DNA from: CBCYMI01 sp965183855
GTDB taxonomy: Bacteria > Pseudomonadota > Alphaproteobacteria > Caulobacterales > Maricaulaceae
Direction of reading: 5' to 3'
Length of the DNA: 64,000 nucleotides
Assembly (NCBI GenBank): GCA_965183855.1
Contig: CBCYMI010000028.1
Location: 1 to 64,000, forward strand
Below the pieces are notes generated by a model. That model did not search any database. It saw nothing but the letters and a program-made list of their open reading frames with translations, and had not been told where the DNA came from. Numbering within the stretch: the stretch's first letter is position 1; the number at the start of each line of letters is the position of its first letter. The translations under genes were made by a program, and so were the position numbers. Of this stretch, positions 25,985-35,058 are shown piece by piece.

Positions 25985-27568
25985 ATGAAGGAAGTCTCCA
26001 TTGGAGAAATTAATCTCATAAATCAAAAAATACACTATATTAATAATCCAACAAATCTATTTCATCAAATAGGATTAAATCGTCCACACACACTTTTGTT
26101 TGAATCCGCAGAAACACAATCTAAAAAAGAAATACAGAGCCTAATGCTCATAGACGCCGCCGTTCAAATTACCTGTAAAGAACAAACCGTCGAATTTAAA
26201 GCATTAACCCAAAACGGGATAAACTGTATAAACGCGATTAAACAAGCCTTTACAAAAACAAATCATAAACTGAATGAACGCCAAAACAAGCTGATGATAA
26301 CATTTCCAAAACCAAAATATGACGCAATGGAAGAAGAAGAAAAATTTCATTCTCCTTCCGTTCTCGACGCTCTGCGTTTAACACAAAAATCTTTTAAAAA
26401 TCTAAAACAACACCCAAAACAAGCCCTGTTTATCGCGGGAATATTTAGTTATGACCTTGTTTCATCTTTTGAAACATTGCCTGAGCTCGATCAAGTCAAA
26501 CCTTGTCCAGATTATGTCTTTTATATCTCGGAAATATTATTGATCATTAATCATAAACAAAAAACCTCCCATTTGCAGGCAACCGTGTTTGGAGCAAAAA
26601 ATCATGCTAAGATTCATAGTAAATTAACCAAAAGAATAGGTGAGCTCGCGAGTCAAAAATATACCAAAATCAAGCCATTGCCAAATTCTGACACTCAAAA
26701 TCTGGATGTGTTTACTTCTCTAAGTGATCAACAATTTGCAAATCAAGTCCGTTCTCTTAAAAACTATATTAAAAAAGGAGATATTTATCAGGTCGTTCCT
26801 TCCCGAAAATTTAAAATTGAATGCACAAACCCATTATCGGCATATTGTGAACTAAAACGAACCAATCCAAGCCCGTATATGTTTTATTTTCAACATGAAA
26901 GCTTTACCTTGTTTGGAGCCTCCCCAGAAAGTGCTCTGAAATATGACGCAAAAACAAATCAAGTGGAAATCTATCCAATTGCGGGAACCAGACCACGTGG
27001 AAAACAGCCAAATGGAACTCTCAATCAAGACTTGATACACGGATTGAACTCGAATTAAGACAAGATCAAAAAGAACAGGCAGAACATATCATGCTGGTCG
27101 ACCTTGCCAGAAACGATATTGCCAAGAATTAGTAAAACAGGAACCAGAAAACTCGCAGAACTCTTGCAAATCGATCGATATAGCCATGTCATGCATCTCG
27201 TTTCTCGTATTACCGGACAGCTTAGAAAAGAATTAGATGCTCTACATGCCTATCAGGCATGCATGAATATGGGAACGCTAACAGGAGCTCCCAAAATTAG
27301 AGCCATGGAACTCATCCGACAATATGAAAATGAATATAGAGGAACATATGGTGGCGCAATCGGATATCTAAACGGACATGGAGATTTAGATAGCTGTATT
27401 ATTATCCGTTCTGCCTATGTTAAAGATAAATATGCCCATATCCAAACAGGTGCTGGAATCGTCGCAGATTCTATCCCAGAAAAAGAAGCCCTGGAAACAA
27501 TCCAAAAAGCACAATCCGTCTTGTCCGCAATCCAGTCAAGCCAAACCCCAATAAGGAGAAATACATGA
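25985..27568 (+). pseudogene. trpE: Anthranilate synthase component I, two compensating frameshifts
   Basis: Start ATG 25985 with AAGGAAAA upstream. TrpE forms anthranilate from chorismate with TrpG. LLFESAE near residue 35 is the tryptophan feedback site. KNYIKKGDIYQVVPSRKF, PSPYMFYF and IYPIAGTRPRGK are catalytic-domain motifs. After NQD the frame loses one base (near 27031), runs in another frame as LDTRIELELRQDQKEQAEHIMLVDLARNDIA, then gains one base (near 27124) and returns to the original frame at RISKTGTRKLAELLQIDRYSHVMH. A normal end follows (GAPKIRAMELI, AYGGAIGYL-type motif). As written, translation stops at 27058, so either the operon is inactive or these are sequence errors. Its stop overlaps a 30-codon frame. 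Confidence 0.88.
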
Positions 27569-27657
27569 ACCTCCAATATAATCTGAGCAATCAAAAACTG
27601 GAATGCGCTTTGTCAGCACCCAGATCAAACCAAGAGATCAATGAGGTAAATCTATGA
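27565..27657 (+). CDS. 30-aa frame linking trpE and trpG
   Basis: ATG 27565 has AAGGAG 7 bases upstream and overlaps the trpE stop as ATGA; its own TGA (27655) overlaps the trpG ATG, again as ATGA. The deduced peptide begins MNLQYNLSNQKLECALSAPR and resembles nothing I know. The double stop-start overlap suggests translational coupling from trpE through this peptide to trpG. It could be a coupling device, or a relic of a gene end left after truncation. The good ribosome site makes translation plausible. Confidence 0.5.
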   Translation: MNLQYNLSNQKLECALSAPRSNQEINEVNL

Positions 27658-28259
27658 AATCAGCGCACATCCTCTTAATTGATAATTTTGACTCCTTTAC
27701 CTATAATCTGGTCGATCAGTTTCGAATATTAGGCTTGAAAACCAGTATTTATCGAAACCATATTCCATATCAAAAAATAATCAATATTATCCAGGATTAT
27801 ATAAACCCAATCCTCGTCTTTTCACCAGGTCCCAGCACACCTGACAAGGCTGGAAATATGCCAGAGTTAATCCAGCATTTTAAAGGAAAACTCCCAATCC
27901 TCGGCATTTGCCTCGGACATCAGGCAATCATAGAAGCATATGGAGGCTCTATTGGAAAAGCAAACCAGATCTTTCACGGAAAAACTTCAAATATCACAAC
28001 AACCCCACATCCTGTTTTTTCAGGACTCTCAAATCCGCTCATTGTCGGACGCTATCACGCTTTGATTGGAACAAAAATTCCAAAAAGCCTTAAAATTATC
28101 GCAAAACATCAAAACCAAATCATGAGTATTGCTCATAAAACAGATAAAACAATTGGCTATCAATTCCATCCAGAATCCATCCTGACAACACAAGGAGAAA
28201 CCCTGCTAAAAAATACCATAAAATGGCTCTTGTCCTCTGATCAATCATCCACATCCTAA
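27654..28259 (+). CDS. trpG: Anthranilate synthase component II (glutamine amidotransferase)
   Basis: 201 aa, class I glutamine amidotransferase that supplies ammonia to TrpE. The N-terminal ILLIDNFDSFTYNLVDQF and the oxyanion loop FSPGPSTPDKAG are typical. The nucleophile is C86 in LGICLGHQ, with His and Glu of the triad in YQFHPESIL near residue 175. Short stand-alone form, not fused to TrpD or TrpE. Translation is probably coupled to the overlapping 30-codon frame. The sequence shows no defect, in contrast to trpE. Confidence 0.95.
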   Translation: MKSAHILLIDNFDSFTYNLVDQFRILGLKTSIYRNHIPYQKIINIIQDYINPILVFSPGPSTPDKAGNMPELIQHFKGKLPILGICLGHQAIIEAYGGSIGKANQIFHGKTSNITTTPHPVFSGLSNPLIVGRYHALIGTKIPKSLKIIAKHQNQIMSIAHKTDKTIGYQFHPESILTTQGETLLKNTIKWLLSSDQSSTS

Positions 28260-28281
28260 CCATATAAAAAAGGGTTCGTAT

Positions 28282-29301
28282 ATGCAGTCCATTTATAAAA
28301 AATTAACAGATTTAAAACCTCTTACAATAAAAGAAAGCACGCAATTATTCCATCATATGCTAACTGGAAAAATGGATCCTGTCTTAATCAGTTCTGTGCT
28401 AACAGCACTGAAAATCAGACAGGAACATAAAACCAACCCCTCCATTAGCCATGAACTCCTAGGTGCCACAAATGCAATGATTAAAACCGCAAAACCCTTT
28501 CCAAAACCCAATTACCCATATGCAGATATTGTCGGAACTGGTGGAGATGGCTTAAATACAATCAATGTTTCAACGCTTTCAGCATGTGTGTGTGCGGCAT
28601 ATGGACTTAAAATTGCAAAACATGGAAACCGCGCCGTTTCTGGAATGTCTGGCTCTTCTGAACTGGTTTCACACCTCGGAATGAATCTTCTGCTTTCTCC
28701 AAACGATTCAAGAGCCCTCCTCGATCAATATGGTCTATGCTTCTTGTTTGCACCCCATTATCACACAGGAATGAAATATGTAATGCCTGTTCGAAAAATC
28801 TTGAAAACACGAACCTTGTTTAATATTTTAGGCCCTTTAGCAAATCCTGCAAATCCAGATTTAAAACTCATCGGTGTCTATGATCCAAATCTAATAAAAC
28901 CCGTCGCTAAAACCCTTCTGGCTCTAAAAATCAAGCATGCCTTCATTGTTCATGGCTCAAAATTAGATGAAGTCGCTATTCATGGCAAAACAAAAATTGC
29001 GGAAATTATCAATGGAAAAATCGAATATTATCAACTCTCCCCTGAGGATTTTGGAATTCAAAAATATGAACTGGATTCTATCATTTGTTCTTCTCCAAAA
29101 GAAAATTATCAAACCGCGCTTCATCTCTTAAAAGGAACATCTAGCAAAGCTGTAAATGCCTTAATTGCCGTTAATTCTGCCCTTGTATTGCGCCTGTTCG
29201 GAAATGAAAATATCAAAGAAAATACTGAAAAAATTCTGGACTTATTGGCAAGTGGGACCCCATATCAATTCTTGCAAAATATGATAAAAAATGAAAGTTA
29301 A
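28282..29301 (+). CDS. trpD: Anthranilate phosphoribosyltransferase
   Basis: 339 aa, normal for the family. Transfers phosphoribose from PRPP to anthranilate. The PRPP-binding glycine loop GTGGDGLNTINVST is at 85-98 and KHGNRAVSGMSGSSEL at about 113-128. RTLFNILGPLANPA is the family's substrate motif. 22 bases after trpG with AAAAAAGGG upstream of the ATG. trpC/F begins 5 bases after its stop. Confidence 0.96.
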   Translation: MQSIYKKLTDLKPLTIKESTQLFHHMLTGKMDPVLISSVLTALKIRQEHKTNPSISHELLGATNAMIKTAKPFPKPNYPYADIVGTGGDGLNTINVSTLSACVCAAYGLKIAKHGNRAVSGMSGSSELVSHLGMNLLLSPNDSRALLDQYGLCFLFAPHYHTGMKYVMPVRKILKTRTLFNILGPLANPANPDLKLIGVYDPNLIKPVAKTLLALKIKHAFIVHGSKLDEVAIHGKTKIAEIINGKIEYYQLSPEDFGIQKYELDSIICSSPKENYQTALHLLKGTSSKAVNALIAVNSALVLRLFGNENIKENTEKILDLLASGTPYQFLQNMIKNES

Positions 29302-29306
29302 AACAT

Positions 29307-30671
29307 ATGAATAATATCCTCAAGAAAATTCTCGAAGATAAATATAAATGGATAGATCATCGCAAAAAAAATCAGCCAGAATCTGAGCTGATTAAACAAA
29401 TTCATCCCCAGCGAACATCCTTTCATAACGCCTTGATTAAACCAGAAACAGGCTTTATTTTGGAATGTAAAAAAGCGTCTCCTTCAAATGGACTCCTTCG
29501 ACCAAACTTTAATCTTGATGAAATCATAAATGTCTATCATCAATACGCAAACGCAATTTCCGTTCTGACCGATCAAGCCTGGTTTCAAGGTCGGTTCGAA
29601 GATCTTAAATCCGTTCGAGAAAAAACAAACCTGCCTATTCTTTGCAAGGATTTTATCATTGATCCATACCAAATCTATTTGGCAAACCATTACGGCGCCG
29701 ATGCCATCTTGCTAATGCTATCTATCTTGGAAGATCATGACTATCAACGCTTATCTAAAATTGCAAAACAATTCAAAATGGATGTTTTAACAGAAATCAG
29801 CACAAAAACAGAATTAAAAAGAGCTCGTAATTTAAAAGCTGAAATTATAGGTATTAATAACCGTAACCTAAAAGACTTAACTATTGATCTTAATAAAACT
29901 AAAGCCCTTGCTAAACATCTTCCTAAAGAACAAATTATTGTTTCTGAATCTGGCTATACATCCAATCAGGAAATTCGTCAAAACGCTCCGTTTGTACATG
30001 CATTTTTAATCGGAACCCAATTGATGAAAGCAAAAAATCTAAAACTGGAAACTAAAAAACTCATCTATGGATCTCATAAAGTCTGCGGTCTGACGCGTCT
30101 TGAAGATGTTTATTTAGCAGAACAAGCAAATGCCGTCTTTGGAGGCTTTATTTTTGCTAAATCCTCTAAAAGAAAAATTACGCTAAAACAAGCTGATTTA
30201 CTCTTACAAAAAACACAGCTCATCCCTGTTGGCGTATTTCAAAACCAACCTATAAAAGAAGTCATAAATATCGCACATAAACTATCTCTATTTGCCCTTC
30301 AACTCCACGGAAATGAAGATCAAGCTTATATCCAAACCCTGAAAAAATCACTAAATAAATCCTGTAAAATCTGGAAAGCCTTAACTATCACAGAAGAAAT
30401 TCCCAAATTAAATCAATATCCAAATATAGACCGCTTCTTATTGGATAGCCCAAAAACACAATGCAAACAAATCTCCTTTAACTGGTCTTTACTAACACCT
30501 TCTATCTGTTCCAAAATCATGCTGGCGGGAGGAATTTCAAAACATAATATCAAACAGGCTCTTTCCTTTAACTGTCTTGGTCTGGATGTAAATTCTGGCG
30601 TGGAAATATCTACTGGAATTAAAAGCTATCAAAAACTGATCGAACTGTTTAAAATTATTAGAGCCTATTAA
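29307..30671 (+). CDS. trpC: Bifunctional indole-3-glycerol-phosphate synthase / phosphoribosylanthranilate isomerase
   Basis: 454 aa, a TrpC-TrpF fusion. Residues 1-250: IGPS domain with GFILECKKASPSNG, ILCKDFIIDPYQIYLA (catalytic Lys), EIIGINNRNLKDL and IVSESGYTS. Residues about 252-454: PRAI domain with KVCGLTRLEDVYLAE (catalytic Cys), FALQLHGNED, RFLLDSPKTQ (catalytic Asp) and LAGGISKHNIKQAL, ending GLDVNSGVEISTGIKS. The fused form is best known from enterobacteria; many Alphaproteobacteria keep trpF separate, so the fusion may point to acquisition of the operon. Both active sites look intact. Confidence 0.95.
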   Translation: MNNILKKILEDKYKWIDHRKKNQPESELIKQIHPQRTSFHNALIKPETGFILECKKASPSNGLLRPNFNLDEIINVYHQYANAISVLTDQAWFQGRFEDLKSVREKTNLPILCKDFIIDPYQIYLANHYGADAILLMLSILEDHDYQRLSKIAKQFKMDVLTEISTKTELKRARNLKAEIIGINNRNLKDLTIDLNKTKALAKHLPKEQIIVSESGYTSNQEIRQNAPFVHAFLIGTQLMKAKNLKLETKKLIYGSHKVCGLTRLEDVYLAEQANAVFGGFIFAKSSKRKITLKQADLLLQKTQLIPVGVFQNQPIKEVINIAHKLSLFALQLHGNEDQAYIQTLKKSLNKSCKIWKALTITEEIPKLNQYPNIDRFLLDSPKTQCKQISFNWSLLTPSICSKIMLAGGISKHNIKQALSFNCLGLDVNSGVEISTGIKSYQKLIELFKIIRAY

Positions 30672-30731
30672 AAAACAAACCTTAAAATAAACATATAAAA
30701 ATCATCTTTAACCCAATAGAGCCCATTTAAC

Positions 30732-31931
30732 ATGAATAAAAAAACCTTAAATCCATATTTTGGTGAATTCGGAGGACAATTCGTCCCAGAAATCCTGATG
30801 AGTGTCCTCAATGAATTAGAACATGCATTTATCGAATCTGAACAAGATCAACAGTTTCAAAAAAACCTGAATGATTTATTATCAGAATATGCAGGACGCC
30901 CTACCCCTTTGTTTTTATGTCAAAACCTGACACAAAATTCCAAAACACGCCTTTATCTCAAGCGCGAAGATCTTCTTCATAGTGGCGCGCACAAAATCAA
31001 TCAGGTAATCGGACAAGCCCTGTTGGCAAAAAAAATGGGAAAAACAGAAATTATCGCAGAAACAGGCGCTGGACAACATGGCGTCGCAACGGCAATGGTT
31101 TGTGCGTTATTAAATCTGAAATGCCGTATTTATATGGGAAAAAAAGATATGGAAAGACAAACCCCAAACGTCTTTCGTATACGCCTTATGGGAGCAAAAC
31201 TCATTCCTGTTCATCACGGATCCGCAACTCTTAAAGATGCCTGTAGCGAAGCTTTAAGAGATTGGACCGCGCACTATAAACAAGCGCATTATTTACTCGG
31301 AACCGCCGCAGGTCCTCACCCTTTTCCAACCCTGGTCAGACAATTTCAATCGATTATTGGAAAAGAAACAAAACAGCAAATCCTTAAAAAAGAACAGGCT
31401 CTGCCCGATCAAATCCTTGCCTGCGTCGGAGGGGGCTCAAATGCAATCGGGATCTTTCATGAATTTATTCAACATAAACAAACCCAATTAATCGGCGTTG
31501 AACCTGCTGGAAAAGGAATTAAAACCAAACAACATGGTGCTCCTTTAAAACACGGAAAAACAGGTATTTTCTTTGGGATGAAATCAAAATTAATGCAAGA
31601 TCAATACGGACAAATCCAGGAATCTTACTCGATTTCTGCTGGATTAGACTTTCCATCCATAGGACCGGAACATGCCTATCTCAATCAAAGTAAACGTGCG
31701 GATTATGTCTCTGTAACCGATCAAGAAGCCTTAAATGCGTTCCAAACGCTGGCTCATTATGAAGGCATTATTCCAGCACTGGAATCTGCTCATGCACTTG
31801 CCTATGCCTTAAAAATTATCAAAAAAAATCCAGATAAAAAACAAACCTTAATCGTCAATCTTTCAGGAAGAGGAGATAAAGATCTTCTTACAATTTCTCC
31901 TCTCTTAACGCAACAGGAAACTGCTTTATGA
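30732..31931 (+). CDS. trpB: Tryptophan synthase beta chain
   Basis: 399 aa. Joins indole and serine using pyridoxal phosphate. The cofactor lysine is K88 in REDLLHSGAHKINQ. Phosphate loop CVGGGSNAIG and ETGAGQHGVATA are present, and YFGEFGGQFVPEILM is the usual N-terminus. Stop overlaps the trpA start by four bases (ATGA), the classic coupling for the alpha2-beta2 complex. A 60-base gap from trpC without a terminator keeps it in the operon. Confidence 0.97.
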   Translation: MNKKTLNPYFGEFGGQFVPEILMSVLNELEHAFIESEQDQQFQKNLNDLLSEYAGRPTPLFLCQNLTQNSKTRLYLKREDLLHSGAHKINQVIGQALLAKKMGKTEIIAETGAGQHGVATAMVCALLNLKCRIYMGKKDMERQTPNVFRIRLMGAKLIPVHHGSATLKDACSEALRDWTAHYKQAHYLLGTAAGPHPFPTLVRQFQSIIGKETKQQILKKEQALPDQILACVGGGSNAIGIFHEFIQHKQTQLIGVEPAGKGIKTKQHGAPLKHGKTGIFFGMKSKLMQDQYGQIQESYSISAGLDFPSIGPEHAYLNQSKRADYVSVTDQEALNAFQTLAHYEGIIPALESAHALAYALKIIKKNPDKKQTLIVNLSGRGDKDLLTISPLLTQQETAL

Positions 31932-32767
31932 ATATGCCCCTTTCTTTAAGATATCAAACCTTATTTAACCGTTTAGAACAAAACCAGCAAGCCTGTTTTA
32001 TTCCTTTTATCACTCTTGGAGATCCCAATCTGGAAACTTCTTTAGCAATCATACACACACTTGTTAAACAAGGCGCGGATGCTTTGGAATTGGGGTTTCC
32101 ATTCTCAGATCCGCTTGCAGATGGTCCTGTGATCCAAAAAGCTAATTTCCGAGCCCTAACCGCAGGAATAAACCCTGAAATCTGTTTTAATCTCATCTAT
32201 CAAATCCGAAAAGACTATCCAGACCTCCCCATCGGAGTTTTAACCTACGCGAATCTCGTCTATGCAAACACTATTGACCAATTCTATAAAACCTGCCATC
32301 AAACAGGGATTGATTCTGTTTTAATCGCAGATGTACCAATTTTGGAATCTGCACCCTTTCGAAAATCAGCGCAAACATACGGAATTCATTCTATCTATAT
32401 CTTACCTCCAAATCCAGATTCAAAGACATTAAAACAAATTGCGCATTATGGAAGTGGATATACTTATTTACTATCAAGAGCGGGCGTAACAGGAGAACGT
32501 GATACGATCGATCTTCCAACACAATCTCTTTTAAAAGCCTTACAAGCCAATCAAGCCGCGGAAATTATAATGGGATTTGGAATCTCCACACCTAAACAAG
32601 TCGCAAATCTTGTTAAATCAGGAATTAAAGGCGTGATTTCTGGCTCTGCTGTCATAAAATTAATCGAAACCAGCCTGCTCAATCAAGAAACACAAGAAGA
32701 AACGCTTAAAAAACTAGCCAGGTTTATAAACGCCATGAAGTCCGCTACTCTTCTTAAAGAGCACTGA
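31928..32767 (+). CDS. trpA: Tryptophan synthase alpha chain
   Basis: 279 aa TIM barrel that splits indole-3-glycerol phosphate. Catalytic Glu and Asp are E54 and D65 in DALELGFPFSDPLADGPVIQ. LLSRAGVTGERD and IMGFGISTPKQVANL (phosphate site) are intact. The last residues (SATLLKEH) run into the modular repeat that begins near 32750, so the C-terminus has been replaced by repeat-encoded sequence. Last gene of the trp operon. Confidence 0.96.
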   Translation: MNMPLSLRYQTLFNRLEQNQQACFIPFITLGDPNLETSLAIIHTLVKQGADALELGFPFSDPLADGPVIQKANFRALTAGINPEICFNLIYQIRKDYPDLPIGVLTYANLVYANTIDQFYKTCHQTGIDSVLIADVPILESAPFRKSAQTYGIHSIYILPPNPDSKTLKQIAHYGSGYTYLLSRAGVTGERDTIDLPTQSLLKALQANQAAEIIMGFGISTPKQVANLVKSGIKGVISGSAVIKLIETSLLNQETQEETLKKLARFINAMKSATLLKEH

Positions 32768-32848
32768 GCGTATAAAATAAGGCTCTTAAGCTTGGCATTT
32801 AGAGCGCCTTTAAGAAAATCCAGTCCGAGACTGGCGACCGCGCGCGTG
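32750..32848 (+). repeat. Modular hairpin repeat between convergent genes
   Basis: One to one and a half units: TTCTTAAAGAGCACTGAGCG, TATAAAATAAGGCTCTTAAG, GGCATTTAGAGCGCC and hairpin CCAGTCCGAGACTGG, then GCGACCGCGCGCG. It spans the end of trpA (+) and the end of the response regulator gene (-) and would terminate either or both. Confidence 0.9.
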
Positions 32849-32850
32849 TG

Positions 32851-33474
32851 TTATTCTTCTGAAAAGATAAATCTGGAGACCAATAAGGCTTGCGTTCTAT
32901 TTACAACGCCTAATTTACGAAAAACAACTGTAATATGTGCCTTAACGGTGGATTCCTTAATATTCATTTGATAGGCAATCTGTTTGTTTAACAATCCCTG
33001 ATTAATTCCTTTTAAAACACTAAATTGCGCTGGCGTTAAAGAAATAAGACGTTTAATAATAGCTTCATCTTTATCATAATATTCTGATTGTGACCAATAT
33101 TTCCTACCTTTAATAATATGGGATAAAGCATAAATCATTTCGGATAATTCTGTAGATTTTTTGAGATAAGCAAACATGCCTGCCTGTTTAGCAAATCGTA
33201 TGGTTTTAGGATCATCATTTGCAGAAACAACCAGTTTTTTAACATTAGGAAAATGTGTCTGAAATTCTAAAATACTTTCTAAACCTTTTGCATCTGACAT
33301 TTGTAAATCCAGCAAAACCAAATCAGGATTAAGCTCTTCTGTCATGCGTAAGCTCTCCTGTAAGCTTGAAGCATAGCTAATTTCTGCATTTGGAATTGCT
33401 TTTTCAACTACAATCGTTAAAGCTTTTCTAAATAAGGGATGATCATCTGTAATAATGATTTTCTTCGAAGACAC
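32851..33474 (-). CDS. NarL/FixJ-type response regulator
   Basis: 207 aa taking GTG 33474 as start because GGAGAGG lies 6 bases upstream; an ATG at 33489 would add five residues. Receiver domain: acidic pair D10-D11 (IITDDHP), phospho-acceptor D56 in LVLLDLQM, conserved Lys in FAYLKKS. The C-terminal LuxR-type helix-turn-helix starts at LTPAQFSVLKGINQGLLNKQIAYQMNI, with ESTVKAHITVVFRKLGVVNRTQA as recognition region. No histidine kinase is adjacent, so it is an orphan here. An Hpt protein at 45.7 kb is a conceivable phosphorelay partner, by inference only. Confidence 0.92.
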   Translation of the reverse strand: MSSKKIIITDDHPLFRKALTIVVEKAIPNAEISYASSLQESLRMTEELNPDLVLLDLQMSDAKGLESILEFQTHFPNVKKLVVSANDDPKTIRFAKQAGMFAYLKKSTELSEMIYALSHIIKGRKYWSQSEYYDKDEAIIKRLISLTPAQFSVLKGINQGLLNKQIAYQMNIKESTVKAHITVVFRKLGVVNRTQALLVSRFIFSEE

Positions 33475-33540
33475 CCAATACCTCTCCATATCTTTTTATA
33501 GAAAATAAGCTAAATATAGCTATTTTAATTCGATTTAAGA

Positions 33541-34680
33541 TTAAAATCTAATACTTTTTTTAGGCAAGGCAGAATGTCGGTAGATTCGAGCAGATAATAA
33601 AATACCAAATCCAGCCATAATCGTCATCATAACACTCCCACCATAAGAAACCAGAGGCATGGGAACACCAACAACAGGAGCAAGTCCTGTAACCATCGCA
33701 ATATTAATAAATACATATAGAAAAAAACTTGCCGTAATGCCCATGCTTGCAAGTCGTGAAAATTTGTTTTTAAACGACCATGCAAGCCATCCACAACATA
33801 AAATAATCAAAACATAAAGCGATAAGAGCCCCATACTACCAATAAATCCAAATTCTTCTGCAATCATGGTAAAGATAAAATCTGTGTGTTTTTCAGGTAA
33901 AAAATCAAGATGAGATTGCGTTCCCTGCAAATAGCCTTTTCCAGACAATCCTCCAGAACCAATTGCAATTTTTGATTGTATAATATGATACCCTGAATCC
34001 AAAGGATCACTTTGTGGATTTAAAAATGTCATGATTCTCTGACGTTGATAATCATGAAGCCCAAATAAAACAAAAATTGGGATTAAAAAAGATAACAAAA
34101 TCGAGAAAATGCCAATTACGCGCCAGGAAATTCCAGAAAGAAAAAGAATAATTCCAGTGGAAAATAAAAGCAATAAAGCCGTTCCTAGATCTGGCTGTCT
34201 CAAAATTAATAAAAATGGAATTCCTGTCATAATCAAGGGAATAAACACGATTTTCAAACCATAATCTTGACCATAATCAACATCATAATAATAACGAGCC
34301 AGAGCTAAAACCAGAGTGATTTTCATAAACTCAGAAGGTTGAAGATTAAATATTCCAAGATCTAACCAACGTTGCGCTCCCATACGTTCAACACCAAATA
34401 TATCAACTACGATCAGTAATAATAACGTCATGATATAAAGTGGATAGGAAAGCCTGTACCAAATTCGTATTGGAATTAAAGCACAGATAAACATTAAAAA
34501 AAGCGCGAGTAAAAAACGAAGCAAATGATTCATTGCCCAAGGCGTCCAGGCGCCATCCGCAACAGAATACAACATGAGTACACCAATTAATGCCGTCATC
34601 ATCAGTAAAATAACCAAAGACCAGTAAATATCTAAAACTCTACTTAAAAAACTATCAGGTGTTTTTCGAAAATAAGACAT
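33541..34680 (-). CDS. rodA: Rod-shape peptidoglycan glycosyltransferase RodA
   Basis: 379 aa SEDS-family polytopic membrane protein with about ten hydrophobic segments. Family signatures: GAQRWLDLGIFNLQPSEFMKI, RQPDLGTALLLL (catalytic Asp region), IAIGSGGLSGKGYLQGTQSHLDFLPEKHTDFIFTMIAEEFGFIG in consecutive pieces, and VVGVPMPLVSYGGSVMM at the end. RodA polymerises glycan strands with the class B transpeptidase PBP2, encoded 22 kb away at 56.7-58.5 kb. The usual mrdA-rodA adjacency is broken. The response regulator gene lies 66 bases downstream on the same strand. Confidence 0.95.
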   Translation of the reverse strand: MSYFRKTPDSFLSRVLDIYWSLVILLMMTALIGVLMLYSVADGAWTPWAMNHLLRFLLALFLMFICALIPIRIWYRLSYPLYIMTLLLLIVVDIFGVERMGAQRWLDLGIFNLQPSEFMKITLVLALARYYYDVDYGQDYGLKIVFIPLIMTGIPFLLILRQPDLGTALLLLFSTGIILFLSGISWRVIGIFSILLSFLIPIFVLFGLHDYQRQRIMTFLNPQSDPLDSGYHIIQSKIAIGSGGLSGKGYLQGTQSHLDFLPEKHTDFIFTMIAEEFGFIGSMGLLSLYVLIILCCGWLAWSFKNKFSRLASMGITASFFLYVFINIAMVTGLAPVVGVPMPLVSYGGSVMMTIMAGFGILLSARIYRHSALPKKSIRF

Positions 34681-34764
34681 GTATTTAAGACCAAAAGAAA
34701 TTCGTGCATTCTATATTTTTAAATATTAAAATTCATATATTCAGACTTTTAGGAAAAAATCAAC

Positions 34765-34960
34765 TCACACGCACGCATTCGCGTGGCTTCTTAAAGCGCT
34801 CTGAGTAGAAATATTAAGTACAGAGTTTAAATCTCGCTAGTTAGAGAGCCAAATAAAACCAGCCCTTTGGCCGCACGCCTTTGCGTGTGGTTTCTTAAGA
34901 GCGCTTATAGCGTATAGAATAAGGCTCTTAAGTCTAGCCTTGCTAGTAGAGCGCCTAAAA
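34765..34960 (+). repeat. Modular hairpin repeats upstream of rodA
   Basis: Two units with CACGCATTCGCGTG-type, CCAGCCCTTTGGCC and CACGCCTTTGCGTG hairpins and tails CTGAGTAGAAATATTAAG and TTATAGCGTATAGAATAAGG. It separates rodA from the receptor gene that reads toward it. Confidence 0.88.
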
Positions 34961-34961
34961 A

Positions 34962-34991
34962 AGCAGTCTTTATAAATAGGACTGCTTTTTT
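34962..34991. terminator. Bidirectional rho-independent terminator
   Basis: AGCAGTC (34962-34968) pairs with GACTGCT (34980-34986); a T6 run follows on + and an A6 run precedes, so it can work in both directions. On - it ends the receptor transcript before rodA. Confidence 0.85.
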
Positions 34992-35058
34992 AAAATAACA
35001 CCCTGTTTTAAATATTCTAGGTTTCGAGATTTTTCTATTTTATTAAGTCCATTACCTC

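Noticed and set aside
26985..27130. Programmed ribosomal frameshift in trpE
   Set aside because: Two opposite shifts would be required, with no slippery heptamer or downstream structure at either; ordinary indels explain it better.
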